A DNA stretch of 64,000 bases from NCBI RefSeq assembly GCF_042683405.1, contig NZ_JBHUJS010000003.1:876343-940342 (forward strand), read 5' to 3'. Position 1 is the stretch's first letter, and every line of letters starts with the position of its first letter. Of the stretch, positions 41,172-49,288 are shown piece by piece. The notes below the pieces were generated by a model. The model did not search any database and was not told where the DNA came from. It was given only the letters and a program-made list of their open reading frames with translations. The translations under genes and the position numbers were made by a program. The stretch comes from Telluria sp042683405 (lineage in GTDB: Bacteria; Pseudomonadota; Gammaproteobacteria; Burkholderiales; Burkholderiaceae_D).

Positions 41172-42431
41172 ATGACAAAGAAGAACCGCCTGACCGCCTA
41201 TATTTTCGCCGGCCTGGTGCTCGGCGTCATAGCGGGCTACTTCATCAACACCGGCACTGCCAATCCGGCCGCGTACTCCGATGCCGTCTCGCTGGTCTCT
41301 ACCCTGTTCCTCCGCCTGATCAAGATGATCATCGCGCCGCTGGTGTTCTCCACCCTGGTGGTCGGCATCGCGAAGATGGGTGACGCCAAGGAAGTGGGCC
41401 GCATCGGCGCCAAGGCGCTGGCGTGGTTCATTTTCGCTTCTGTCATCTCGCTGACGCTGGGCCTGATCCTGGTGAACCTGTTCCGCCCTGGCGACGCGCT
41501 GATGGGCCTCGCACCGGCCGTCGACGCCGCTTCCGGCATCTCGACCTCCAGCCTCACGCTCAAGGAATTCGTCACCCACCTGGTCCCGAGCTCCATCGTG
41601 GAGGGCATGGCCAAGAACGAGATCCTGCAGATCGTGGTGTTCTCGCTGTTCTTCGGCACCGCCGCTGCCGCCATCGGCGACCGCGCCAAGGTCGTGGTCG
41701 AAGCGCTGGACGGCGTCGCGCACATCATGCTCAAGCTGACCGGCTATGTGATGAACCTGGCGCCGATCGCCGTTTTCGCCGCCGTCTCGGGCATGATCGC
41801 CAAGAGCGGCCTGGGCGTGCTGTCCACCTATGGCGTGTTCATGGGCGAGTTCTACCTCGCGATCGTGCTGCTGTGGGTGATCCTGGCAGGCCTCGGCTTC
41901 CTGTTCCTCGGCCCGCGCGTCGTGCGCCTGCTGAAGGAAGTGCGCGAGCCGACGCTGCTGGCCTTCTCGACCGCTTCGTCGGAAGCGGCGTTCCCGAAAA
42001 CGCTGGAAGGCCTGGAGCGCTTCGGCGTCAAGAACCGCATCGCCTCGTTCGTGCTGCCGATCGGGTATTCGTTCAACCTGGACGGCTCGATGATGTACTG
42101 CACCTTCGCCACCGTCTTCATCGCGCAGGCCTACGGCATCGAAATGTCGCTCGGGACCCAGATCACCATGATGCTGGTGCTGATGCTGACCTCGAAGGGC
42201 ATGGCCGGCGTTCCGCGCGCATCGCTGGTGGTGATCGCCGCGACGCTCAACCAGTTCAACATTCCGGAAGCGGGCCTGCTGCTGCTGCTCGCGATCGACC
42301 ACTTCCTCGACATGGCGCGTTCGGCCACCAACGTGGTGGGCAACGCGGTGGCAACCGCGGTGGTCGCCAAGTGGGAGGGCGAACTCGATATGCCCACCCA
42401 CAAGGACGTGGCCAGCTCACGGCTCACCTGA
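41172..42431 (+). CDS. Dicarboxylate/amino acid:cation symporter (DctA/GltP family)
   Basis: 419 residues, eight transmembrane helices plus two re-entrant loops. It carries C4-dicarboxylates or glutamate/aspartate with protons or sodium. Family motifs: SLVSTLFLRLIKMIIAPLVF in the first part, AFSTASSEAAFPKTLE (the SSS-type loop), the SFNLDGSMMYCTFATVF segment in helix 7, and DHFLDMARSATNVVGNAVAT near the end. An AGGA site is 8 bases before ATG 41172. A terminator follows. Its neighbour is L-asparaginase, which makes aspartate, so glutamate/aspartate is plausible cargo (inference). Confidence 0.93.
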   Translation: MTKKNRLTAYIFAGLVLGVIAGYFINTGTANPAAYSDAVSLVSTLFLRLIKMIIAPLVFSTLVVGIAKMGDAKEVGRIGAKALAWFIFASVISLTLGLILVNLFRPGDALMGLAPAVDAASGISTSSLTLKEFVTHLVPSSIVEGMAKNEILQIVVFSLFFGTAAAAIGDRAKVVVEALDGVAHIMLKLTGYVMNLAPIAVFAAVSGMIAKSGLGVLSTYGVFMGEFYLAIVLLWVILAGLGFLFLGPRVVRLLKEVREPTLLAFSTASSEAAFPKTLEGLERFGVKNRIASFVLPIGYSFNLDGSMMYCTFATVFIAQAYGIEMSLGTQITMMLVLMLTSKGMAGVPRASLVVIAATLNQFNIPEAGLLLLLAIDHFLDMARSATNVVGNAVATAVVAKWEGELDMPTHKDVASSRLT

Positions 42432-42441
42432 CGCGCATCCC

Positions 42442-42469
42442 AAGGCCTTCCCAGCGGAAGGCCTTTTTT
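42442..42469 (+). terminator. Terminator between the symporter and asparaginase genes
   Basis: AAGGCCTTCC (42442-42451) pairs with 42456-42465, followed by a T tract to 42469. It lies 11 bases after the symporter stop and ends 19 bases before the asparaginase start. Confidence 0.9.
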
Positions 42470-42487
42470 CTACCTCAAGGAGATCCC

Positions 42488-43561
42488 ATGTTCCATCGTC
42501 AAGCCGCGCAGTTCGCTGTCGCGCTGCTCGGGTTCGCACTGTTCGTCCCCACTTCCCTGGCGCAGGCCAGGCTCGCCAATGTCACCATCCTCGCCACCGG
42601 CGGCACCATCGCCGGCTCGGGCGCAACCAGCACCACGACGGTCGGCTACACGGCCGCCACCGTCGGCGTGCAGAACCTGATCGCTGCGGTGCCGGAGCTG
42701 GCCAAGGTCGCCAATGTCAGCGGCGAACAGGTTTTCCAGATCGCCAGCGAGAACATGAGCAACGAGCACTGGCTCACGCTGGCCAGGCGCGTCAACACGC
42801 TGCTGGCCCAGCCGAACGTGGACGGCATCGTCATCACCCACGGCACCGATACGATGGAGGAAACCGCGTACTTCCTCAACCTGGTGGTCAAGAGCCGCAA
42901 GCCGGTGGTGCTGGTCGGATCGATGCGTCCTTCCACCGCGATGTCGGCCGACGGTCCGCTGAACCTGTACAACGCGGTGCTGCTGGCCGCGCACCCTGAC
43001 GCGGCCGGGCGCGGCGTGCTGGTATCGATGAACGACCAGATCCAGTCGGCGCGCGACGTCACCAAGACCAATACCACCACGACCGATACCTTCAAGTCCA
43101 CCGACCTGGGCATGCTGGGCTACATCCAGGGCGGCAAACCGTCCTTCTACCGCGCCGTCACGCGCAAGCACACGACCGAGTCGGAGTTCGATGTCGGCGC
43201 GCTCACGGCGCTGCCGCAGGTCGAGATCGCGCTGTCGTATGCGAACGTGGGGCCGACGCAGGTGGAAGCGCTGATGGCGGCCGGCGCTAAAGGCATCGTT
43301 CACGCGGGCGTCGGCAACGGCAGCCTGCCGGCACGGGTCAAGCCGGCGCTCGTGGCGGCGCGCGCGAAAGGTGCAATCGTGGTGCGCGCCAGCCGTGTGG
43401 GCCAGGGCATCCTGGCGCGCAATGGCGAGGCGAACGACGACCAGCTCGATTTCGTGGTGGCCGATACGCTCAGCCCGCAGAAGGCGCGCATCCTGCTGAT
43501 GCTCGCGCTGACCAAAACCACCAACACGCGCGAGATCCAGCGCATGTTCTACACCTACTGA
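42488..43561 (+). CDS. ansB: Type II L-asparaginase, periplasmic
   Basis: 357 residues. A signal peptide (MFHRQAAQFAVALLGFALFV, cut after SLA near residue 25) sends it to the periplasm, and AAGGAG at 42476-42481 marks the start. Catalytic motifs are TILATGGTIAGSG (first Thr) and VITHGTDTMEETAYFL (Thr, Asp of the second motif). It hydrolyses asparagine to aspartate and ammonia. Similarity of the GPLNLYNAVLLA and GVGNGSLPARVKPAL segments to the type II group is clear. The upstream symporter could take up the aspartate released. Confidence 0.93.
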   Translation: MFHRQAAQFAVALLGFALFVPTSLAQARLANVTILATGGTIAGSGATSTTTVGYTAATVGVQNLIAAVPELAKVANVSGEQVFQIASENMSNEHWLTLARRVNTLLAQPNVDGIVITHGTDTMEETAYFLNLVVKSRKPVVLVGSMRPSTAMSADGPLNLYNAVLLAAHPDAAGRGVLVSMNDQIQSARDVTKTNTTTTDTFKSTDLGMLGYIQGGKPSFYRAVTRKHTTESEFDVGALTALPQVEIALSYANVGPTQVEALMAAGAKGIVHAGVGNGSLPARVKPALVAARAKGAIVVRASRVGQGILARNGEANDDQLDFVVADTLSPQKARILLMLALTKTTNTREIQRMFYTY

Positions 43562-43565
43562 TTTT

Positions 43566-43598
43566 GGCGGAATCGGTCATAACCGGGCCGATTCCGCC
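43566..43598. terminator. Bidirectional hairpin between ansB and the ABC exporter
   Basis: GGCGGAATCGG (43566-43576) pairs exactly with CCGATTCCGCC (43588-43598), 4 bases after the ansB stop. T tracts are weak on both strands, but the stem is long and lies between convergent genes. Confidence 0.55.
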
Positions 43599-43636
43599 AC
43601 CCCTGCCATCCAGCCAAAGCCGGGGTCGCAGGGTAG

Positions 43637-45460
43637 TCAGCCGGGGATTTCTTCGTCTCGGCGGGCTTGCTGGCGTTCCCACATCTGGGCGTACAGCCCG
43701 CGTCTGGCCAGCAGCGCGTGATGGGTGCCGCGCTCCACGATACGGCCGTGGTCGAGCACCAGGATCTGCTGTGCATCTGCGACCGTCGACAGGCGGTGCG
43801 CGATCACCAGCGTGGTGCGGCTCTTCGCAATCTCCTTCAATTGCGCCTGGATCGCCTGTTCGGCCCTCGAATCGAGCGCCGAGGTGGCTTCGTCGAACAC
43901 CAGGATGGCCGGGTCCTTCAGCAGCGTGCGTGCGATCGCCACGCGCTGCTTCTCGCCGCCCGACAGCTTCAATCCCCGCTCGCCCACCATGGTCTGGTAG
44001 CCGTTCGGCAGGGTCACGATGAAATCGTGGATCGACGCCGCCCGCGCTGCCGCCTCGATCTGCTCGTGGGTCGCGCCCGGCCGGCCATAGGCGATGTTGT
44101 ATTCGATCGTGTCGTTGAACAGCACCGTATCCTGCGGGACGATGCCGATCGCGTGGCGCAGCGAGTCCTGCGTCACGTCGCGCACGTCCTGCCCGTCGAT
44201 CGTGATGCTGCCTGAATTGACGTCGTAGAAGCGGAACAGCAGGCGCGACAGGGTCGACTTGCCCGATCCGCTGTGCCCCACCACCGCGGTCGTGGTGCCC
44301 GGCGCGATGGTGAAGTCGACATCGAACAGGATCTGCCGGTTCTTTTCATAGCTGAAGTCCACGTGCGAAAAACGCACCTCCGCACCCGTGGTCGCCAGCG
44401 CGCGCGCGTTCGGCGAATCGGCCACTTCCCGGTCCTGTCCCAGAAGCGAGAACAGGCGCTCCATGTCCGCCAGCGCCTGCTTGATCTCGCGGTAGATCAC
44501 ACCCAGGAAGTTGAGCGGGATGTACAGCTGGATCATGAATGCGTTGACCAGCACCAGGTCGCCCAGCGTCATCGTGCCTGCGATCACGCCTTCGGTCGCG
44601 CGCCACAGGATCAGCGTCACCGCCAGCGCGATGATCGCGGACTGCCCGGTATTGAGCAGGGACAGCGATGTCTGCGACTTGACCGCCGCCGATTCAAAGT
44701 GCTGCAGCCCTTCGTCGTAGCGCTTCGCCTCGTAGTCCTCGTTGCCGAAGTACTTCACGGTCTCGTAGTTGAGCAGCGAGTCGATCGCCTTGGTGCTGGC
44801 CTTCGAATCGAGTTCGTTCATGGTGCGCCGGAAGTGCGTGCGCCAGTCGGTCACCATCACCGTGAACACGATGTAGGAGACCAGCGCCACCACGGTGATC
44901 ACGCTGAACCAGATATCGTAGTTAAGGAGCAGGTAGCCCAGCACCAGCGTCATCTCCACCAGCGTCGGCAGGATGTTAAACAGGGTGAACGAGATCAGCG
45001 TGCTGATGCCGCGCGTGCCGCGCTCGATGTCGCGGGTCATGCCGCCGGTCTGCCGGTTCAGGTGGAAGCGCAGCGACAGCGAATGCAGGTGGCGGAACAC
45101 CTTGAGCGCGATGTTGCGGACCGCGCGCTGGGTGACGCGCGCGAACAGGAATTCGCGCAGCTCGGTGAACACGGTGGTCGACAGCCGCAGCAGGCCATAC
45201 GCCACCAGCACCGCGACCGGCAGCACCAGCAGCGCTTTCGGGTCGCCCGGCTTGATCGTCAGGTCGTCCACCAGCTGCTTGAGCACGACCGGCACGCCGA
45301 CGTTGGCAAGCTTGGCCGCGATCAGCGCGGCCAGCGCGGCGATCACGCGCCATTTGTACGCCCACAGGTAGGGCAGCAAACTGCGCAGCGTGGCCCAGTC
45401 GTTGCGGGGACCGCCCGGTTGCGGAGGAAGCGGCAGATCGGAGGAAGCGTGGCGTCGCAT
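43637..45460 (-). CDS. Atm1/HMT1-like ABC exporter, fused membrane and ATPase domains
   Basis: 607 residues. The N-terminal half has six membrane helices (about residues 40-330) of the Atm1 type, with the LRFHLNRQTGGMTRDIERGTRG segment. The ATPase half has Walker A GHSGSGKST, signature LSGGEKQRVAIARTLL, Walker B LVFDEATSALD and switch His AHRLSTV. Homologues export glutathione-linked metals or iron-sulfur-related compounds. The NYETVKYFGNEDYEAKRYD segment is typical of this subgroup. It works as a homodimer. ATG 45460 has no clear ribosome binding site, so translation may be weak or start slightly upstream. Confidence 0.92.
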   Translation of the reverse strand: MRRHASSDLPLPPQPGGPRNDWATLRSLLPYLWAYKWRVIAALAALIAAKLANVGVPVVLKQLVDDLTIKPGDPKALLVLPVAVLVAYGLLRLSTTVFTELREFLFARVTQRAVRNIALKVFRHLHSLSLRFHLNRQTGGMTRDIERGTRGISTLISFTLFNILPTLVEMTLVLGYLLLNYDIWFSVITVVALVSYIVFTVMVTDWRTHFRRTMNELDSKASTKAIDSLLNYETVKYFGNEDYEAKRYDEGLQHFESAAVKSQTSLSLLNTGQSAIIALAVTLILWRATEGVIAGTMTLGDLVLVNAFMIQLYIPLNFLGVIYREIKQALADMERLFSLLGQDREVADSPNARALATTGAEVRFSHVDFSYEKNRQILFDVDFTIAPGTTTAVVGHSGSGKSTLSRLLFRFYDVNSGSITIDGQDVRDVTQDSLRHAIGIVPQDTVLFNDTIEYNIAYGRPGATHEQIEAAARAASIHDFIVTLPNGYQTMVGERGLKLSGGEKQRVAIARTLLKDPAILVFDEATSALDSRAEQAIQAQLKEIAKSRTTLVIAHRLSTVADAQQILVLDHGRIVERGTHHALLARRGLYAQMWERQQARRDEEIPG

Positions 45461-45521
45461 GGCAGGAGTCGGTGAAGTATGAAACAATCCTGACGATTGT
45501 AGCCTCTCATGGATTTTTGCG

Positions 45522-45959
45522 ATGACCACCACCGAAAACACTGTAACCGGCACCGAACGGGTGCGCCTTCCGGAAGGTAAGATGCCGATGCTGCGCGTCA
45601 TGCCCGCACCTTCCGACGCCAATTTGTACGGCGACGTCTTCGGGGGATGGATCATGGCGCAGGTCGACATTGCGGGTTCGCTGCCGGCGACGCGCCGCGC
45701 CAACGGCCGCGTGGCTACCATCGCCGTCAATTCGTTCGTATTCAAGCAGCCGGTGTTCGTGGGCGACCTGTTGACCTTCTACGCGGAAGTCGTGCGCGAG
45801 GGGCGCACCTCGGTGACGGTGAACGTGGAAGTCTATGCAGAGCGCAACCGCATGTCGGCCGACGTGGTCAAGGTGACGGAAGCGACCCTGACCTACGTCG
45901 CCACCGGCGACGACCGCAAGCCGCGGGTACTGCCACCACTCGAAACGCTGCTTGACTGA
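45522..45959 (+). CDS. Acyl-CoA thioesterase, YciA-like hotdog protein
   Basis: 145 residues with a single hotdog fold: MPAPSDANLYGDVFGGWIMAQVDIAGS contains the conserved Asp of the YciA/acot family; VATIAVNSFVFKQPVFVGDLLTFYA and VTVNVEVYAERNR follow. It hydrolyses acyl-CoAs in the cytosol; the short-to-medium chain range is inferred from the group. It lies 3 bases before a PhoD gene with no evident metabolic link. Confidence 0.9.
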   Translation: MTTTENTVTGTERVRLPEGKMPMLRVMPAPSDANLYGDVFGGWIMAQVDIAGSLPATRRANGRVATIAVNSFVFKQPVFVGDLLTFYAEVVREGRTSVTVNVEVYAERNRMSADVVKVTEATLTYVATGDDRKPRVLPPLETLLD

Positions 45960-45962
45960 CCC

Positions 45963-47534
45963 ATGGAGGTAGCGCGACGCCTGTTCCTGGCAAGGACCGC
46001 CCGGTTCGCAGCACTGTCTGCGGCTGGTTTTGCGGTGCCCGGGCAGGCGATCGCGGCACGTCCTCCCGGCACTAGATATCCTTTCACGCTGGGCGTCGCC
46101 TCCGGTTCGCCGCTGCCCGATGCGGTCGTCATCTGGACCCGCATCATCGACGACCCGCTGGGCGCCGGCCCGCCGGTCGCCTTGAACGTGCGCTGGGAGA
46201 TGGCGACGGACGAGCAGTTCCGCCGTATCGTCGCCAGGGGCGCCGCCACCGCGCTGCCGCAGCTCGCGCACAGCATCCACGTCGATGTGCAGGGACTGGA
46301 GCCGGGACGCTGGTACTGGTACCGGTTCATGCTTGGCGACGCGGTCAGCCCGGTCGGGCGCACCCGGACTGCGCCGGCGGCAGGCTCCCTGCCGGGATTG
46401 CTCAAGCTTGCGGTGGCCTCATGCCAGCACTGGGAATTCGGCAGCTACGCCGCGCACAGGCACATAGCCAGCGCCAGCCCCGACCTGGTCGCCTTCCTTG
46501 GCGATTACATCTACGAGTGGGGCGCCTATGCACTGGAGCACCCGACGCGCGCACGCCGCGTGTCCGAAAGCTTCACGCTGGACGAATACCGCCGCCGCTA
46601 TGCCCAGTACAAGAGCGACCGCAACCTGCAGGCCGCGCACCACGCCGCGCCATGGATCGTCACCTGGGACGATCACGAGGTCGCGAACGATTACGCGGGC
46701 GACCGCGACGAGCGGCTCGACGTGCAATTCCGCCTGCGCCGCGCCGCTGCCTACCAGGCCTTCTACGAGCACATGCCGATCCGCCCGATCGCCGGCGCGA
46801 ACGATTACGCCAACGCTCGCATCTACCAGCGCTACGACTGGGGGCGGCTGGCGCGTTTCCACGTGCTCGACAACCGCCAGTACCGCGCCGTGCAGGCATG
46901 CACGCCGACCAACCGGGGCGGCTCGACGTCGGTGTGGCGCAATGCCTGCGCCGCGCTGGCCGACCCCAACCGCTCGCTGCTCGGGCCGGCGCAGGAGCGC
47001 TGGCTCGATACGGGGCTGCGCGGCTCGGCAGCCCGCTGGAACATCATCGCCCAGCAGACCCTGATGGCGGAGTCCAGCCAGACCCGCATCGTGCGCGCTG
47101 TGGACGGCCGCTTCTGGAACGACGGGTGGGATGGATACAGCGCCGCGCGCACGCGGCTGCTGGAGTCGCTGCGCGGCGTGTCGAATCCGGTGGTGCTGGG
47201 CGGCGATGTGCACACCTTCTACGCCAACGAGCTGCGGCCCGATTTCGTGCGGCCGGTATCGCGTGCCAATCCGGTGGTGGCGACGGAATTCGTGGGGACG
47301 TCGGTGACGTCCGGCTCGCGGCCGCAGGCGCGCACCGAGCAGTACGTGGAGATGAACCCGCACGTGAAGTACGGGCGCAGCGACAAGCGCGGCTACATGC
47401 TGATGGAAATCACGCCTGGCGAGACACGCACGATCTTCCTCGGCCTGGACGATGTGCGTGACGAGCGCTCGGGGATTGCGGCGCTGGCGTCGTTCCGGGT
47501 CCGCGACGGCCGTCCCGGCCCCGAACGCATCTAG
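45963..47534 (+). CDS. phoD: PhoD-type alkaline phosphatase / phosphodiesterase, Tat-exported
   Basis: 523 residues. The N-terminus has a twin-Arg motif (ARRLFLARTARFAALSAAGF) and an AIA cut site, so it is probably exported by the Tat system. PhoD-type metallo-phosphatase motifs follow: LGVASGSPLPDAVVIWTR (PhoD N-terminal domain), AFLGDYIYEWGAY, IVTWDDHEVANDYAGDRD and LGGDVHTFY. These bind Fe/Ca. It cleaves phosphate mono- or diesters outside the inner membrane. Its start follows the thioesterase stop by 3 bases, so the genes are probably co-transcribed. Confidence 0.9.
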   Translation: MEVARRLFLARTARFAALSAAGFAVPGQAIAARPPGTRYPFTLGVASGSPLPDAVVIWTRIIDDPLGAGPPVALNVRWEMATDEQFRRIVARGAATALPQLAHSIHVDVQGLEPGRWYWYRFMLGDAVSPVGRTRTAPAAGSLPGLLKLAVASCQHWEFGSYAAHRHIASASPDLVAFLGDYIYEWGAYALEHPTRARRVSESFTLDEYRRRYAQYKSDRNLQAAHHAAPWIVTWDDHEVANDYAGDRDERLDVQFRLRRAAAYQAFYEHMPIRPIAGANDYANARIYQRYDWGRLARFHVLDNRQYRAVQACTPTNRGGSTSVWRNACAALADPNRSLLGPAQERWLDTGLRGSAARWNIIAQQTLMAESSQTRIVRAVDGRFWNDGWDGYSAARTRLLESLRGVSNPVVLGGDVHTFYANELRPDFVRPVSRANPVVATEFVGTSVTSGSRPQARTEQYVEMNPHVKYGRSDKRGYMLMEITPGETRTIFLGLDDVRDERSGIAALASFRVRDGRPGPERI

Positions 47535-47563
47535 GGGACCGTCCCCCGGCGGGGACTGTCCCC
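47534..47563. repeat. Tandem GGGGACNGTCCCC palindromes between convergent genes
   Basis: GGGGACCGTCCCC (47534-47546) and GGGGACTGTCCCC (47551-47563), each a near-perfect dyad, starting at the stop codon of phoD and ending 5 bases before the fadD stop. They probably act as a shared terminator region. Confidence 0.65.
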
Positions 47564-47568
47564 TCCGG

Positions 47569-49248
47569 TCAAGCGGGGGTCTTGTCGCGCAGTTCGCGCC
47601 GCAGGATCTTGCCGACGTTGGTCTTCGGCAGCTCCGTGCGGAACTCGATGTGGCGCGGCTTCTTGTAGCCCGTCAGTTCCTTCTTGCAGAACTCGAACAG
47701 CTCTTCCTTCGTCAGGGCCGGATCCTTCTTGACCACGAACAGCTTGACCGCTTCGCCCGAGTGCTCGTCCGGCACGCCGATGCACGCCACTTCCAGCACG
47801 CCCGGATGCATCGCCACCACGGCTTCCACTTCGTTCGGATAGACGTTAAAGCCGGACACGATGATCATGTCCTTCTTGCGGTCTACGATGCGGGTGTAGC
47901 CGCGGTCGTCCATGATGCCGATGTCGCCCGACTTGAAGAAGCCGTCGGCGGTCATGACCTTGGCGGTTTCGTCATCGCGCTTCCAGTAGCCGGCCATGAC
48001 CTGCGGGCCGCGGATGCCGATCTCGCCAGGCTGGCCGTGCGGTACTTCGTTGCCGTTGTCGTCCAGGATGCGGATCTCGGTCGACGGGTACGGCAGGCCG
48101 ATGGTGCCGGTGAACTCCTTGATGTCGCAGCGGTTCGCCGTGGCCACCGGCGAGGTCTCGGACAGGCCGTAGCCTTCGATGATCGGGGTGCCGGTCAGCG
48201 CCAGCCACTTGTCCGCCACCGCCTTCTGGACCGCCATGCCGCCGCCGTTGCACACGCGGTAGCTGGAGAAGTCCAGCTTGGCGAAGTCCGGATTGTTGAG
48301 CAGCGCGTTGTACAGCGTGTTCACCGCCGGCAGGATGTTGATGCGGTACTTGGACAGCTCCTTGACGAAGCCCGGAATGTCGCGCGGATTCGGGATCAGC
48401 ACGTTCAGCCCGCCCAGGCGCGCCCCCATCAGGGCGCCCACCGTGAGCGCATAGATGTGGTACAGCGGGAGCGCGGTCACGAAGATGACCTGCTCGTTCT
48501 TCGGCAGCGTGGCGAGCGTCGGCGCCAGCCATGCCTCGTTCTGCAGCACGTTGGCGATCACGTTCTTGTGCAGCAGGACAGCGCCCTTGGCCACGCCCGT
48601 GGTGCCGCCGGTGTACTGGAGGAAGGCGATGTCGTCATGGCCCAGCGTCGCCGGCTTGAGCGTCATGCGCGCGCCTTCGGACAGGACCTTCTTGAACTGC
48701 ACCGCGTTCGGCAGCGAGAAGGCGGGCACCATCTTCTTCACGCGGCGCACGACGAAGTTGACGATCGTGCCTTTCAGCGTGCCCAGCATCTCGCCCATCG
48801 ACGTGACGACGACGTGCTTGATCGGGGTCTTGTCGAGCACCTGCTCCACGGTGTGTGCAAAGTTCTCCAGTACGATGATCACCTCGGCGCCCGAGTCGAT
48901 CATCTGGTGCTGGAGTTCGCGCGGCGTGTACAGCGGATTGACGTTGACCACCGTGTAGCCGGCGCGCAGCACCGCCGCCATCGCGACCGGATACTGGAGG
49001 ACGTTCGGGAGCATGATGGCGACGCGCGCGCCGGGCGCCAGGCCCAGGCTTTGCAGCCACGCGCCCATGTCCTGCGACAGGCGGTCGAGTTCACCGAAGG
49101 TCATCGCCTTGTCCATGCACACGTAGGCCTTGCGGTCGGCGTACTTGCGGAAGGCCTCCTCGAGCAGGTGCGTCAGCGAGCGGTATTGCGTCCAGTCGAT
49201 CTCCGCAGGCACACCGGGCTGATACTCGTTAAGCCAGAACTTCTCCAT
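47569..49248 (-). CDS. fadD: Long-chain fatty acid-CoA ligase (copy 1)
   Basis: 559 residues from ATG 49248. It activates fatty acids to acyl-CoA for beta-oxidation at the inner membrane. AMP-binding motif FLQYTGGTTGVAKGAVLLH, the SETSPVA region, and the C-terminal GFNVYPNEVEAVV with PKTNVGKILRRELR (catalytic Lys) are all intact. It is 41 bases downstream of a close paralogue on the same strand. The two proteins are near-identical over many stretches (e.g. GMAVQKAVADKW against GMAVQQAVNDKW). Confidence 0.93.
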   Translation of the reverse strand: MEKFWLNEYQPGVPAEIDWTQYRSLTHLLEEAFRKYADRKAYVCMDKAMTFGELDRLSQDMGAWLQSLGLAPGARVAIMLPNVLQYPVAMAAVLRAGYTVVNVNPLYTPRELQHQMIDSGAEVIIVLENFAHTVEQVLDKTPIKHVVVTSMGEMLGTLKGTIVNFVVRRVKKMVPAFSLPNAVQFKKVLSEGARMTLKPATLGHDDIAFLQYTGGTTGVAKGAVLLHKNVIANVLQNEAWLAPTLATLPKNEQVIFVTALPLYHIYALTVGALMGARLGGLNVLIPNPRDIPGFVKELSKYRINILPAVNTLYNALLNNPDFAKLDFSSYRVCNGGGMAVQKAVADKWLALTGTPIIEGYGLSETSPVATANRCDIKEFTGTIGLPYPSTEIRILDDNGNEVPHGQPGEIGIRGPQVMAGYWKRDDETAKVMTADGFFKSGDIGIMDDRGYTRIVDRKKDMIIVSGFNVYPNEVEAVVAMHPGVLEVACIGVPDEHSGEAVKLFVVKKDPALTKEELFEFCKKELTGYKKPRHIEFRTELPKTNVGKILRRELRDKTPA

Positions 49249-49288
49249 CGTTACCTCATCTCTCATCACAGTCCTTCGTTACGTTCCA

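Noticed and set aside
41037..42401. Upstream extension of the ABC ATPase frame by some 450 codons
   Set aside because: The extension is antisense to the symporter gene and has no domain; ATG 41036 gives the normal ATPase start.
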